DNA from: DASVWZ01 sp963708575
GTDB lineage: Bacteria; Acidobacteriota; Terriglobia; Terriglobales; Acidobacteriaceae
Direction of reading: 5' to 3'
DNA length: 64,000 bases
Assembly (NCBI GenBank): GCA_963708575.1
Contig: CAVPTB010000003.1
Location: forward strand, 1,134,482 to 1,198,481
In this document: positions 34,848-43,306 of the stretch, in pieces
Layout: each line of letters starts with the position of its first letter
Numbering within the stretch: the stretch's first letter is position 1
Made by a program: the position numbers and the translations under genes
Notes under the pieces: model-generated
Databases searched by the model: none
What the model saw: only the letters and a program-made list of their open reading frames with translations
What the model was told of the DNA's origin: nothing

Positions 34848-35642
34848 ATGAGTGAAGGGTCGGCAAGAAACGCCTACACCAACTGGCGCGACGAGGAGGA
34901 AAGGGAACGCCTGTTGCTCGATCAATTGCCCCAGGTGCGTTACATTGCCCGGCGCATTCACGAACGGCTACCCCGTCATGTGCCGTTTGAAGATCTGGTC
35001 CACGCTGGGGTCGTGGGTCTCATCGACGCGCTGCACAAGTTCGATCACACCAAACATGTGCAATTTGCGTCCTACGCCAAGTTTCGCATTAGGGGTGCGA
35101 TTCTCGACAGCCTGCGGGAGATGGACTGGAGCCCTCGCGATCTTCGCCGGAAGGCACGAGTATTGGAAGAAGCTCATCAGCGGCTGTCGGCTAGTCTGGG
35201 CCGCCATCCCACCGAACCCGAATTGGCCACTGAATTGGGAATGGAACTCCGCGAACTGCAGTCGCTGCTTAGCGAGATAGACGGCCTTGAGGTGGGCAGC
35301 CTGCGTATCCAGAGCAGCCGCGACGGTAAAGAGGAGGACCTCTGCGAGTATCTGCCGAATGATCCGCAGGAGACACCCCTTTTACTTTGTCTGCGATCGG
35401 AGATGAAGGCGTTGCTGACACAGGCCATTCAGTCACTGCCGGAAAAAGAACGGCAGGTGCTGGCTCTCTACTACTTCGAGGAGCTGACCATGAAAGAAGT
35501 TGGCGCGGTTATGGGCATCGGTGAGTCGCGCGTCTCGCAGATCCACTCCGTGGCCGTGGTGCGGCTGCGCGCCCAACTGTCTGAACTCACCAATGTGCAT
35601 GGCTCGTCATCGACGCGAGCCAAAGCCGCGAGCGGAGTCTAA
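34848..35642 (+). CDS. fliA: Flagellar-type RNA polymerase sigma factor (FliA/WhiG family)
   Basis: The 264-residue sigma-70-family protein of group 3 has region 2 (YIARRIHERLPRHVPFEDLVHAGVVGLIDALHKFD), including the -10 recognition part FASYAKFRIRGAILDSLREMDW. Region 3 (RHPTEPELATELGMELRELQSLL) and region 4 (LPEKERQVLALYYFEELTMKEVGAVMGIGESRVSQIHS) follow. It should direct transcription of late flagellar and chemotaxis genes. It sits within the export/switch operon after flhA, preceded by an AAAGGGAAG-type site. No anti-sigma flgM gene is visible nearby. Confidence 0.92.
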   Translation: MSEGSARNAYTNWRDEEERERLLLDQLPQVRYIARRIHERLPRHVPFEDLVHAGVVGLIDALHKFDHTKHVQFASYAKFRIRGAILDSLREMDWSPRDLRRKARVLEEAHQRLSASLGRHPTEPELATELGMELRELQSLLSEIDGLEVGSLRIQSSRDGKEEDLCEYLPNDPQETPLLLCLRSEMKALLTQAIQSLPEKERQVLALYYFEELTMKEVGAVMGIGESRVSQIHSVAVVRLRAQLSELTNVHGSSSTRAKAASGV

Positions 35643-35653
35643 CGGAGCCAAGA

Positions 35654-36619
35654 ATGGAAAAAGTCCTCAATCAAGAAGAAATTGATGCGATGGTACGGGC
35701 AGCGCGGGGGGGCGGGTCGGCAAAATCCAACGCGCCTGTGGTATCTCTGTGGGACGCGCGGCAATCGGGGCAGATCGGACGCGAGCAACTGCAATCCATT
35801 AACACGCTGCATGAAGGTTTTGCCCGCGAACTGACGCATTCGGTTGCAGCTTACCTGCGCGTCAGCTTTACGGCGGCGCTGGTGTCCGCCGAGCACCTGA
35901 CTTATGGAGAATTCCTGCGACGTGTCCCCGAACTCACCTACCTGGCTAGTATCCAGTTGCTGCCGGTGGGGGCAACTGCGTTGTTGCAGCTCGACCTTTC
36001 CGCGACGTTTCCGCTGATTGATGTGCTTCTCGGAGGTGAAGGCAAAGGAGCGTTGCCGGAGCGGCAAGTCACCGACATCGAAGAACAGATCGTTGAAACC
36101 GTGGTGCGCATCATTTGCCGGGAGTTGCAGAAAGCCTGGCAAGTTCTCGCCCTGCAGTTTGAATTCGAGCAGCGCCTGCGCAGCGATCGTGTTCAGCGTC
36201 TGATGCCTCCTGAAGAAAAGACACTGTCGCTGAGCTTCGAGCTTTCTATTTCTGAGACCCGAGGAACCCTGAATTTGGTTTTGCCTGCCGCGATTTCGAA
36301 CGCCCTGCTGCGCAAGGTCTCTGCCGGTTGGGTACACGAGCGGCGCGCTGTCGACCCCGAATCGCAAAGGCAACTGCGATCTCATCTGCTGGATTGCCCG
36401 TTCTCGGTAACCCTTGAGGTGCAGACTGGCGGAGCACGATTGCGGGACTTGATGCGATTGACTCCCGGCGCCCTGCTGCTGCTGCGTCACCCCGCACACG
36501 GCCCCGCACTGGTTCAGGTTGGGGGACAAAACATGTTCAGTGCCAGCGTGGCCCGGGCTGGAACGTGTCGCGCCGCGCAGATTTTAGAACTTGCTGGGCT
36601 ACCCCGGGGAAAGGACTGA
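35654..36619 (+). CDS. fliM: Flagellar motor switch protein FliM
   Basis: The 321-residue protein has the N-terminal CheY-binding-like peptide (VLNQEEIDAMVRAARGGG). A middle CheC-like domain follows (LQSINTLHEGFARELTHSVAAYLR; SYGEFLRRVPELTYLASIQL-like TYGEFLRRVPE; DVLLGGEGKG). A C-terminal SpoA domain ends the protein (VTLEVQTGGARLRDLMRLTPGALLLL). FliM forms the C-ring middle and receives phosphorylated CheY to reverse rotation. It follows the sigma gene by 11 bp and is followed by a FliN/FliY-like gene. Confidence 0.94.
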   Translation: MEKVLNQEEIDAMVRAARGGGSAKSNAPVVSLWDARQSGQIGREQLQSINTLHEGFARELTHSVAAYLRVSFTAALVSAEHLTYGEFLRRVPELTYLASIQLLPVGATALLQLDLSATFPLIDVLLGGEGKGALPERQVTDIEEQIVETVVRIICRELQKAWQVLALQFEFEQRLRSDRVQRLMPPEEKTLSLSFELSISETRGTLNLVLPAAISNALLRKVSAGWVHERRAVDPESQRQLRSHLLDCPFSVTLEVQTGGARLRDLMRLTPGALLLLRHPAHGPALVQVGGQNMFSASVARAGTCRAAQILELAGLPRGKD

Positions 36620-36621
36620 TC

Positions 36622-37515
36622 ATGCCAGACGAAACTGTCCGACGCCCGGATGGTAGCGCCACTCCAGATCGGACTGCGGAATACTTACAAAAATGGGCGG
36701 AAAGCGTAGCTTACGTCCTCGGACAAGTTGCGGGACAAACTCTTGCCATCCAGCAAACGACCGAACCTCCCCCTGAGACGCCAGAGGAGGGTCAAAGCGA
36801 TTATCAGGTCTTGGTTGCGGCTGCCGGAGCTTTGCGGGGCGAGATGAGCATGCGAGCCGCACGTTCCGTGGTAATCACCGTCGCGCAACTGTTTCTCGGG
36901 GAGCCGGCAGACCCTGGTGCCGAATTCCGCAACGAGTATCAGGAAGCCTTCGAGGAATTCCTTCGCCAGGTAGCCGGCTACGTGGTGACATCGCTCAAAC
37001 CGGTTTGGGGAGAAGTCCAGCTACGCCTTGAACCTGGTGCGCCGTCCTGGTCCGAGGCGTCGGCTGGCTGGCTTTCAACGGCTCGGGACGCTTCAATCGG
37101 GATTCGGCTGAAATGCCAAATGAGTGCGGCTCTGCAAGCCTCTCTGATCGCCGCCGCACCTGCCGATGTTGCTGCCCCGCCAAAAGAAAATCGAAGCGAG
37201 CCTATGGGAGGCGTCGACTCGACATCCGCCGTGAGAATGAATGAGCGGAATCTCGATCTGTTGCTCGATGTGGAACTTGCAGTGACTTTGCGCTTCGGCG
37301 CTCGAAGTATGCTGCTGCGCGATATTCTCGAACTGGGCACGGGGGCGGTGGTCGAACTGGACCGACGTGTGGAAGAACCGGCCGACCTGTTGCTGGACGG
37401 AAAACTGATAGCTCGCGGCGAAGTGGTGGTGGTAGATGGGAATTACGGATTGAGAGTGCTTGAGGTCGTTCTGCCTCAGGCCGCCGAGTTGTCGATGAAA
37501 GAAATAAGCGCATGA
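36622..37515 (+). CDS. FliN/FliY-like motor switch protein with extra N-terminal domain
   Basis: The protein is about 297 residues. The C-terminal 80 residues form a SpoA/FliN domain (NLDLLLDVELAVTLRFGARSMLLRDILELGTGAVVELDRRVEEPADLLLDGKLIARGEVVVVDGNYGLRVLEV). The N-terminal 200 residues have a CheC/CheX-flavoured part (VVITVAQLFLGEP, YQEAFEEFLRQVAGYVVTSLKPVWGEVQLRLEPG). The layout recalls FliY, which joins a CheC-like phosphatase to FliN, but conserved phosphatase residues are not evident. ATG 36622 lies three bases after the fliM stop. With the short FliN at 29246, the motor has two FliN-type proteins. Confidence 0.75.
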   Translation: MPDETVRRPDGSATPDRTAEYLQKWAESVAYVLGQVAGQTLAIQQTTEPPPETPEEGQSDYQVLVAAAGALRGEMSMRAARSVVITVAQLFLGEPADPGAEFRNEYQEAFEEFLRQVAGYVVTSLKPVWGEVQLRLEPGAPSWSEASAGWLSTARDASIGIRLKCQMSAALQASLIAAAPADVAAPPKENRSEPMGGVDSTSAVRMNERNLDLLLDVELAVTLRFGARSMLLRDILELGTGAVVELDRRVEEPADLLLDGKLIARGEVVVVDGNYGLRVLEVVLPQAAELSMKEISA

Positions 37516-38450
37516 GGCGATGGTGCGAGCGCCTTTGGATCGCGGATCCTTTTTCAAAGATCCGTGCCTGTGATTGTCGGGAGCCGGGTTGTACTTTTAT
37601 GACTTGCATGGGCCGGCGGATTCGGTGGTGGAATCCCCGGATACAACTGCACGGCCGGAGTTATTGCTCTTCGCATTGTCTGTTTCGAGCCATACACCGG
37701 CGTTTCGTGGAAATCTGTTCGGCTCATGCAAGGTCTCTTCCTGACTCGCACCGCATTCCTTTGGGCCTACTCATGTTCTCCAGCGGCCTGATCACGCAGG
37801 AACAGCTACGGGCAGCTCTGGAGATGCACACAGCGGGGGGTCAAAAAATCGGGAAGTGTTTACAAGCGATGCGCTTTGTCACCGAGCAACAGGTCACCGC
37901 GGCACTCGGGCGGCAGTGGGCCTGTCCGATTTACACAGGCCCGCCTACGAACAATGTCGCCGCGCAAATGCTGCCCTTGCGGTTGCTCGAACGTTTCCGC
38001 ATGTATCCGATCCAGTACGTTGCCCCGAGCCGAACCTTGTACATGAGTTTCAGCGAACACATTGACTACGGTGCGCTGAATGCTATCGAGCAGATGCTTG
38101 AGTGCCGAAGCGAAGCTTGCCTGGTGGGATCGAGTCAGATGGATGAATTTCTCGATCGTGCCGCGCGTCAACGCGGCCTCGGGGATATTTTGTTTGAGAG
38201 CTGTTGCGATCCCGCCGAGATGGCCCGCATTACCTCCGGCTATCTGGCGAGATTCGGTGCCGACAAGATTCGGATTGTTGCGTGTGGTAATTACCTTTGG
38301 GTGCGTTTGGAATCCGGATCGGCGAACGTGAGTATCCTGTTCCGGCGCCCTATGGAAAGGCCTGCGAACTTGCCTTGGAATTCCTCCCGGGCGTCTGTCC
38401 CAAATTCTATCCCCGCTAAAGTGGTGGCGGGGGGCGCCGATAACTCTTAG
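37512..38450 (+). CDS. Cysteine-rich MshEN/GspE-N-domain protein in the flagellar operon
   Basis: The protein is 312 residues. Its N-terminal 70 residues are cysteine-rich (C20, C22, C27, C32, C52, C56), possibly a metal site. Residues about 82-145 look like a GspE-type MshEN domain: PLGLLMFSSGLITQEQLRAALEMHTAGGQKIGKCLQAMRFVTEQQVTAALGRQWACPIY. In other proteins MshEN domains bind cyclic di-GMP. There is no ATPase domain, so it is not a secretion ATPase. It overlaps the FliN/FliY-like gene by four bases (ATGA) and precedes cheY, so a link between second messenger and motor is an attractive inference. Confidence 0.65.
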   Translation: MRRWCERLWIADPFSKIRACDCREPGCTFMTCMGRRIRWWNPRIQLHGRSYCSSHCLFRAIHRRFVEICSAHARSLPDSHRIPLGLLMFSSGLITQEQLRAALEMHTAGGQKIGKCLQAMRFVTEQQVTAALGRQWACPIYTGPPTNNVAAQMLPLRLLERFRMYPIQYVAPSRTLYMSFSEHIDYGALNAIEQMLECRSEACLVGSSQMDEFLDRAARQRGLGDILFESCCDPAEMARITSGYLARFGADKIRIVACGNYLWVRLESGSANVSILFRRPMERPANLPWNSSRASVPNSIPAKVVAGGADNS

Positions 38451-38533
38451 GAAGGCAGTGCCGGTTTCTGAAGACCATATTCAAGCAGAGGTTGCGGAAG
38501 GGCCGGTACGCGCCAAAGCGTAGGTGAAGATTC

Positions 38534-38920
38534 ATGAAGAAAATCAGTGTACTCATTGTGGATGACTCTTCGGTCATGCGGAAAATTGTCGAACGCTCGC
38601 TTCGCCAAGCCGGACTCGATCTGGAACGCGTACAGGAGGCGGGCAACGGAGCCGAAGGGCTGGCGGCAGTCAACAACGGAACCGTGGATCTAGTGCTCTG
38701 CGACATCAACATGCCAGTGATGGACGGTATCGAATTCTTGCAGCAGTTGCGGGGAGTGCCAGCCGCTAAGAACGTTCCGGTGGTGATGATCACTACCGAG
38801 GGTTCCGAATCGCACGTGGTGCAGGCGCTCTCGATTGGAGCCCGCGGGTACATCCGTAAGCCGTTCACCCCTGAACAAGTCAAAGAACATGTGTTGCCGC
38901 TTCTGGAGGGAAAACTATGA
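38534..38920 (+). CDS. cheY: Chemotaxis response regulator CheY
   Basis: The 128-residue single receiver domain has DDSSVMRKIVERSL at the N-terminus, the phospho-acceptor aspartate in LVLCDINMPVMDG, the switch TTEGSE and the lysine GYIRKPFTPEQ. The MRK and KPF pattern is of the CheY type that binds FliM. It stands 84 bp after the MshEN gene and overlaps cheX by four bases. No cheA or cheW is in the window, so the kinase is elsewhere. Confidence 0.93.
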   Translation: MKKISVLIVDDSSVMRKIVERSLRQAGLDLERVQEAGNGAEGLAAVNNGTVDLVLCDINMPVMDGIEFLQQLRGVPAAKNVPVVMITTEGSESHVVQALSIGARGYIRKPFTPEQVKEHVLPLLEGKL

Positions 38921-39402
38921 GCTCCGACGGGGCACCTACAGAAACGGGAACGGGGCAGGAAACTTGGTTGCCCTTGCTCGAGTTGGCCACCCGTGAAGTC
39001 TTTGAGATCATGTTGGCGCACAAATTGCACAAAGTGGAAGCTCCGACGTCCTCTCCACTCGAATTCACGGGAATGGTCGGACTGGCCGGGCGGCTGTGCG
39101 GTGTGTTGTCACTTCGTTGCGAGACCAGATCAGCTACTCTCATGGCTTCCAAGATGCTGGGTATCCAGCCAGACGACGTTGGAGAGCAAGTATGGGATGC
39201 CATCGGAGAAATCGCTAATATGATTGCCGGGAACTTCAAGAACAAATTGGCGGGAATGGGCGATAGTTGCATGCTATCCGTGCCTACCGTGATAACCGGC
39301 TCCGATTATAGTTGCCACTCTCTGGCCGATTCGGGGAGGATCGAGGTTCGGTTTCTTTTTGAGGAGATGCCGGTCTGCGTCGATCTGGAAATTCATAGCT
39401 GA
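38917..39402 (+). CDS. cheX: CheX-like CheY-phosphate phosphatase
   Basis: The 161-residue protein resembles CheX: LELATREVFEIMLAHKLHKVE at the N-terminus, FTGMVGLAGRLCGVLSLRCE, and the phosphatase motif ExxN in IGEIANMIAGNFKNKLAG. It ends with IEVRFLFEEMPVCVDLEI. CheX dephosphorylates CheY and ends the motor signal. The start codon overlaps the cheY stop (ATGA), which indicates coupled synthesis of kinase target and phosphatase. It appears to be the last gene of the flagellar operon. Confidence 0.88.
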   Translation: MSSDGAPTETGTGQETWLPLLELATREVFEIMLAHKLHKVEAPTSSPLEFTGMVGLAGRLCGVLSLRCETRSATLMASKMLGIQPDDVGEQVWDAIGEIANMIAGNFKNKLAGMGDSCMLSVPTVITGSDYSCHSLADSGRIEVRFLFEEMPVCVDLEIHS

Positions 39403-39429
39403 AGGATTTGCGACGACGCCTCCGACTGC

Positions 39430-40053
39430 TTGAACGAGATCCTTGCCCAATTCGTGCCAAACGAGATTGAGCTCAATGCGGCCCGTCCCAATGATGCATG
39501 GGAGAAGGCCGTCCCAATTTCTTTTTGTACGGATTGGCGCGGTTTAGCACCCGATTCCTCTCTCCATACTCAGGTCCAAGCGCTGTGGTCTCCTCAAACA
39601 TTATTCCTGCGATTTGAGTGCCACTATCGAGAGCTCTGGGTGTTCGAAGATGCAGAGCCAAACGGCAGGCGGAATCGGCTCTGGGAACGCGATGTGGTGG
39701 AGGCTTTCTTGCAGCCCGAGCCCTCGCAGGCGTTTTTCTACAAAGAGTTTGAGATCAGCCCGAATGGGATGTGGATTGATCTCGACATTCGTCCGGAGGG
39801 TCTGGCGAATCTGCAAAGCGGATTGCGGCGATCTGCAGTGGTCGACGAGACCAACTGCATTTGGGTGGCTGAGATTGCGGTACCACTTAGGTCAGTCACC
39901 AATAGATTCGATCCTGCTTGCCCTTGGCGGGCGAACTTTTATCGAGTAGAAGGGAAAAAGGAACCTCGTCAGTATTTGGCTTGGCAGCCAACTCATACTC
40001 CGGAGCCCAACTTTCACGTTCCCGATTGCTTCGGCGGTCTCAGGTTCGGCTAA
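39430..40053 (+). CDS. CBM9-like carbohydrate-binding-fold protein
   Basis: The 207-residue protein has the CBM9-like fold often seen in cytosolic and secreted Acidobacteriota proteins. Visible segments are WEKAVPISFCTDWRG, QALWSPQTLFLRFEC, LWERDVVEAFLQPEP, YKEFEISPNGMWIDLDI and WVAEIAVPLRS, ending FHVPDCFGGLRFG. There is no signal peptide. The likely start is TTG 39430, with only a weak upstream purine run. It may bind a sugar or act as an unknown enzyme module; no catalytic site is evident. It follows cheX by 27 bp on the same strand but has no clear motility link. Confidence 0.7.
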   Translation: MNEILAQFVPNEIELNAARPNDAWEKAVPISFCTDWRGLAPDSSLHTQVQALWSPQTLFLRFECHYRELWVFEDAEPNGRRNRLWERDVVEAFLQPEPSQAFFYKEFEISPNGMWIDLDIRPEGLANLQSGLRRSAVVDETNCIWVAEIAVPLRSVTNRFDPACPWRANFYRVEGKKEPRQYLAWQPTHTPEPNFHVPDCFGGLRFG

Positions 40054-40063
40054 CCAAGAATGT

Positions 40064-40717
40064 TCAGTCAAGCATAGGTTGCAAGGGGCGGAAGGTCGGG
40101 GTGACGCCCGAACGTTTCCGCAGCTCAGACAAAAGCGCGGCCGCCGCGTTCAGGTACGTCTTGTTGGGATCCGAAGGGTCCGCCCAGACGGCGTCATATA
40201 CAATTTGCGCTGCTTCCTTCACATCGATGTGCAGAGCCGCTTCCAGCACGTCCACCCGTTCCTGTAGCTGGTCATAGCAACTTTGGCAAACGGTGGCCGC
40301 TTCGCCGCCTTCGGGATGATTTTCGTCCCTGGCACATCTAGTCGGAGTGGCGTTGAGAGACCCCTGGGACGCCAGGACCTGTGCATGAAACTCGCGCAGA
40401 AAACGCTCGCGCTCTTCTTCCAATTCGGCCGGATCGGGCATCGGCTCGCTGGCCTCCACAGTCGCGCGGACGGGAGCAGCAGTCGGAGACATTCGTTCGG
40501 TGCTTTTGCAAACTGGGCACGCCGGCAGATCTGCGCCGTAATAGGTGCGGCAGTCGGCGCACGGGAGACCGTAACCCACTTGCTTAGGCGCCAGTGTCGG
40601 AACCAGCTTGCGCTTATCTTGGGTCATCCGTGGAGGATTCTGGGGAACGTTAGCCGGAACCCCCGGCTGGCTGGTTGGCCGGACACTTGCCGGAGTCGGA
40701 GAAGGTGCCGAATTCAT
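40064..40717 (-). CDS. Hypothetical zinc-ribbon protein
   Basis: The 217-residue protein has a Pro-rich N-terminus, a zinc-ribbon of the form CADC-x10-CPVC around residues 53-70, and an acidic helix EEERERFLREFHAQ. A second cysteine cluster follows (TPTRCARDENHPEGGEAATVCQSCYDQLQ). ATG 40717 has GGGAG six bases upstream. No named family was recognised. It is convergent with the CBM9-like gene, with 10 bp between the stops, and lies downstream of the TPR gene on the same strand. Its function is unknown. Confidence 0.65.
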   Translation of the reverse strand: MNSAPSPTPASVRPTSQPGVPANVPQNPPRMTQDKRKLVPTLAPKQVGYGLPCADCRTYYGADLPACPVCKSTERMSPTAAPVRATVEASEPMPDPAELEEERERFLREFHAQVLASQGSLNATPTRCARDENHPEGGEAATVCQSCYDQLQERVDVLEAALHIDVKEAAQIVYDAVWADPSDPNKTYLNAAAALLSELRKRSGVTPTFRPLQPMLD

Positions 40718-40815
40718 GGGAACTCCCTGAAAACAAATCTGCAAAATATTCTATTACTGCGACTTACGATTGCCGATGGCACGGCAGTACATGTACGGAT
40801 GCCACGAACTCGGCC

Positions 40816-41724
40816 TTACCGCCCGAAGCTCGGAACCATGCCCCGCGCGGAAGGCAGGTTACTGCCTGCCGCAGATTTATTGTCTTTTCGATCGAGATCG
40901 ATCAATACCAGCTCAAGTTCTCGTTGAGCATCGCCAGAATCCGGATCGAGCTGAATCGACCGGTGGAAAGCCCGTGCCGCTGAACTTAACTGGCCGAGCG
41001 CGCGCTGGGTTAAACCAATTCCGAAATACGCCTCGGCATCTTTTGGGTCGCGGGTAAGCGCCTCTTCAAAGGCATTCATGGCCGCGTCATATTTTTCATC
41101 GAGGAATAGACCCAAACCCAATAGACCATGGGCTTCGGCATTTTGGGGGTCTATGCTCAGAGCAGTTCTGGCCTCGCCAATCGTGCCTTCAGCATCGCTT
41201 GAGGCGAAGAAAATGTGCGCCAATCCGTTGTGGATCTCAGGATTCCCTGGGTCCAGTTCTTTGGCATCGCTGTAAGCATCAAAGGCTTCGTCCAGATTAT
41301 TTTGTTGGCGCAGTAAATAACCCAGAGCAAGGTGCAGAGCAGGATTCTCCGGGTGCCTTCGCAACAATTTGCCGGTCAAGTCTTCGGCAGAACTGAAATC
41401 CTGTGCATGGGAGGATGAAGCAATTTCAGTCAATGAAGTCGAACATCCCTCGTCAGCGCCCACATGGCTTCCCGAGGCGAGTCCTTGCACCAGGTTGGAC
41501 AAGTTCGTGCTCATGCCAGCCCTGGATAGAACCATCATGGTTGCTGGAGTATAGGCAAAGCCAATCTTGCGAGCACTCACGATTCGCGCAATTCGTTGAT
41601 TCGGGACGCCACTCGCAAGAAGAGTCAACAATTCTGAACATGTGACGGGGTTGACGAGTGAAGTTTCAGCCACCGCTGAACATAGGGCAACGAAGAGAAG
41701 AAAAGCGGAAACAGCCGTACGCAA
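40816..41724 (-). CDS. Secreted TPR-repeat protein
   Basis: The protein is about 302 residues. A signal peptide (RTAVSAFLLFVALCSAVAE) is followed by a region resembling a helical adaptor (LLTLLASGVPNQRIARIVSARKIGF). About five TPR-like repeats come next (ALHLALGYLLRQQNNLDEAFDAYSDAKELDPGNPEIHNGLAHI, EAHGLLGLGLFLDEKYDAAMNAFEEALTRDPKDAEAYFGIG). TPRs mediate protein contacts in the periplasm or at the outer membrane. TTG 41724 has GGAGG upstream and begins the signal peptide; an in-frame GTG at 41742 is the longer alternative. The partner is unknown. Confidence 0.8.
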   Translation of the reverse strand: MRTAVSAFLLFVALCSAVAETSLVNPVTCSELLTLLASGVPNQRIARIVSARKIGFAYTPATMMVLSRAGMSTNLSNLVQGLASGSHVGADEGCSTSLTEIASSSHAQDFSSAEDLTGKLLRRHPENPALHLALGYLLRQQNNLDEAFDAYSDAKELDPGNPEIHNGLAHIFFASSDAEGTIGEARTALSIDPQNAEAHGLLGLGLFLDEKYDAAMNAFEEALTRDPKDAEAYFGIGLTQRALGQLSSAARAFHRSIQLDPDSGDAQRELELVLIDLDRKDNKSAAGSNLPSARGMVPSFGR

Positions 41725-41901
41725 GAATCCTCCAGCGAACACGTATGGATTGCCTTCAGATTACCCTTCGTAATGACAGGCCGGAATATAACTGAAGTAA
41801 CATGCGGGGCAGGGGCAAGTAGTGGGCCGCTCAGAATAAGCCGAAGGCGACGTTGGTCGTCGCTGGGGGGTACAATGAATTTGTCTTACGAGGAGGTTTG
41901 A

Positions 41902-42102
41902 ATGTTCGAAGGTTTGTTCCAACCCATGCACCTTCTTGTGATCTTCATTATTGCGCTTCTCGTGTTTGGTCCGAAGAGATTGCCGGAACTAGGCAAAGGA
42001 CTGGGCGACGGTTTTCGAGCCCTGAAGGACAGTATGAAGGACGGCAATACTGATCAGGCAAAGAATCCCACCGACACCAAAGATACCAACATCAAAAGTT
42101 AG
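41902..42102 (+). CDS. tatA: Twin-arginine translocase subunit TatA/E
   Basis: The 66-residue protein has a single membrane helix (MHLLVIFIIALLVFGPKRLP) with the FGP hinge, then the amphipathic helix ELGKGLGDGFRALKDSMKD, and a short polar tail. It forms the Tat pore for folded proteins. A client is in the window: the formate dehydrogenase catalytic subunit has a Tat signal (SRRTFIK). A GAGGAGG site precedes the ATG. No tatB or tatC lies nearby. A good terminator follows. Confidence 0.93.
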   Translation: MFEGLFQPMHLLVIFIIALLVFGPKRLPELGKGLGDGFRALKDSMKDGNTDQAKNPTDTKDTNIKS

Positions 42103-42130
42103 TCTGGGTAGCATTTCCGCGCTCCCCAGT

Positions 42131-42158
42131 TCTCAGAAATCCTTCTGAGAGTTTTATT
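42131..42158 (+). terminator. Intrinsic terminator after tatA
   Basis: TCTCAGAA (42131-42138) pairs perfectly with TTCTGAGA (42143-42150) around an ATCC loop, followed by GTTTTATT. It lies 29 bp after the tatA stop, and its T run overlaps the stop codon of the convergent sugar-phosphate isomerase gene. Confidence 0.75.
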
Positions 42159-43281
42159 CCACGTTAACAGACTTCACCAGGTTCCTCGGACGGTCCACGT
42201 CCAGACCACGGCGAACCGCTACGTAGTAGGCGAAAAGCTGCAGCGGAACGATTTCCAGAATCGGTGACAGGAGTTCTGAAGCACGCGGTAGAAAGATGGT
42301 GTGGTCCGCCAAACTCTCAATCTGGCGGTCTCCCTCAGAAGCAATCGCAATTACGGACGCTGACTGCTGCTTGAACCCTTTGATGTTTGCCATGGTTTTT
42401 TCGTAGCGCAAGACCGACCCTGGATCGCCCCGATCACAGGTTGCAATGATTACCACGGGAACGCTGTAATCAATGAGGGCATTCGGTCCGTGTTTCGTTT
42501 CGCCTGTCGGGTAACCTTCGGCGTGGATGTAAGAGACTTCCTTTAGCTTGAGAGCACCATCCATAGCCACGGGATAGTGAATTGCTCGTCCGAGGAACAA
42601 GAAGTCTTGAGCCAAATGATATTCATCCGCAATGTCGGAAACCAGCGAAGCCGATTCCAAAACCTTTTCCGTCTGTGCTGGAAGTTCGAGCAATTGACGA
42701 ATGAGTCCTGACAATCGCTGCTGATCGATTTGACCCCTCGCATGTCCAAGATCGGCGGCGAAGAGAAACAGCACGGCCATTTGAGCGGTGAAAGCCTTCG
42801 TGGACGCGATGCTGATCTCGGGGCCAGCCAGAGTATTGAGAACGCCATCAGCCTCCCGGGCTATGGTTGAATCCAAGACATTCGAAATAGCGATAGTCCG
42901 GGAACCTTTTGCCTTTGCCTCGCGCTGGGCGCCTGTAGTATCCGCCGTCTCCCCAGATTGGGTGATGACGATCGTCAATTCCCCGCGGCCGATTAGCGGA
43001 TTTCGGTACTCAAATTCACTCGCGTAGTCCACATCGACGGGAACGTTCGCCAAGTCCTGGATCATGAACTGTCCGGCCATGCCAGCGTGTCTGCTGGTCC
43101 CCGATGCAACGATGTTAATCCGCCTTAGGGCTCGCATATCGTCTTGACTAATCCGGACATCGTCCAGCCTGATCGATTCCTTGTTTTGAGATATGCGCGG
43201 AAGGATCGTGTCTCTGAGTCCCCTCGGCTGCTCAAAGATCTCCTTCAACATGTAGTGCGGAAATCCGCCCTTGTCGGCCAT
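42154..43281 (-). CDS. SIS-domain sugar-phosphate isomerase/deaminase (GlmS isomerase half, NagB-II-like)
   Basis: The 375-residue protein corresponds to the two SIS domains of GlmS without the N-terminal glutaminase. Motifs include NIVASGTSRHAGM, ITQSGETADTTGA, ISNVLDSTIAREADG, EISIASTKAFTAQ, FLGRAIHYPVAMDGALKLKEVSYIHAEGYPTGETKHGPNALI, and the C-terminus PRNLVKSVNVE. Without glutaminase it more likely deaminates glucosamine-6-phosphate to fructose-6-phosphate than makes it. It lies 25 bp after nagA on the same strand, supporting a catabolic N-acetylglucosamine role. A GGAGAAAAC site precedes the ATG. It could instead use ammonia in the synthetic direction. Confidence 0.85.
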   Translation of the reverse strand: MADKGGFPHYMLKEIFEQPRGLRDTILPRISQNKESIRLDDVRISQDDMRALRRINIVASGTSRHAGMAGQFMIQDLANVPVDVDYASEFEYRNPLIGRGELTIVITQSGETADTTGAQREAKAKGSRTIAISNVLDSTIAREADGVLNTLAGPEISIASTKAFTAQMAVLFLFAADLGHARGQIDQQRLSGLIRQLLELPAQTEKVLESASLVSDIADEYHLAQDFLFLGRAIHYPVAMDGALKLKEVSYIHAEGYPTGETKHGPNALIDYSVPVVIIATCDRGDPGSVLRYEKTMANIKGFKQQSASVIAIASEGDRQIESLADHTIFLPRASELLSPILEIVPLQLFAYYVAVRRGLDVDRPRNLVKSVNVE

Positions 43282-43306
43282 GTTTTCTCCTCACCCAGTT
43301 TTGGTT

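Noticed and set aside
37512..38450. Type II secretion ATPase GspE
   Set aside because: It has no Walker motifs or ATPase domain; only the N-terminal domain type is present.
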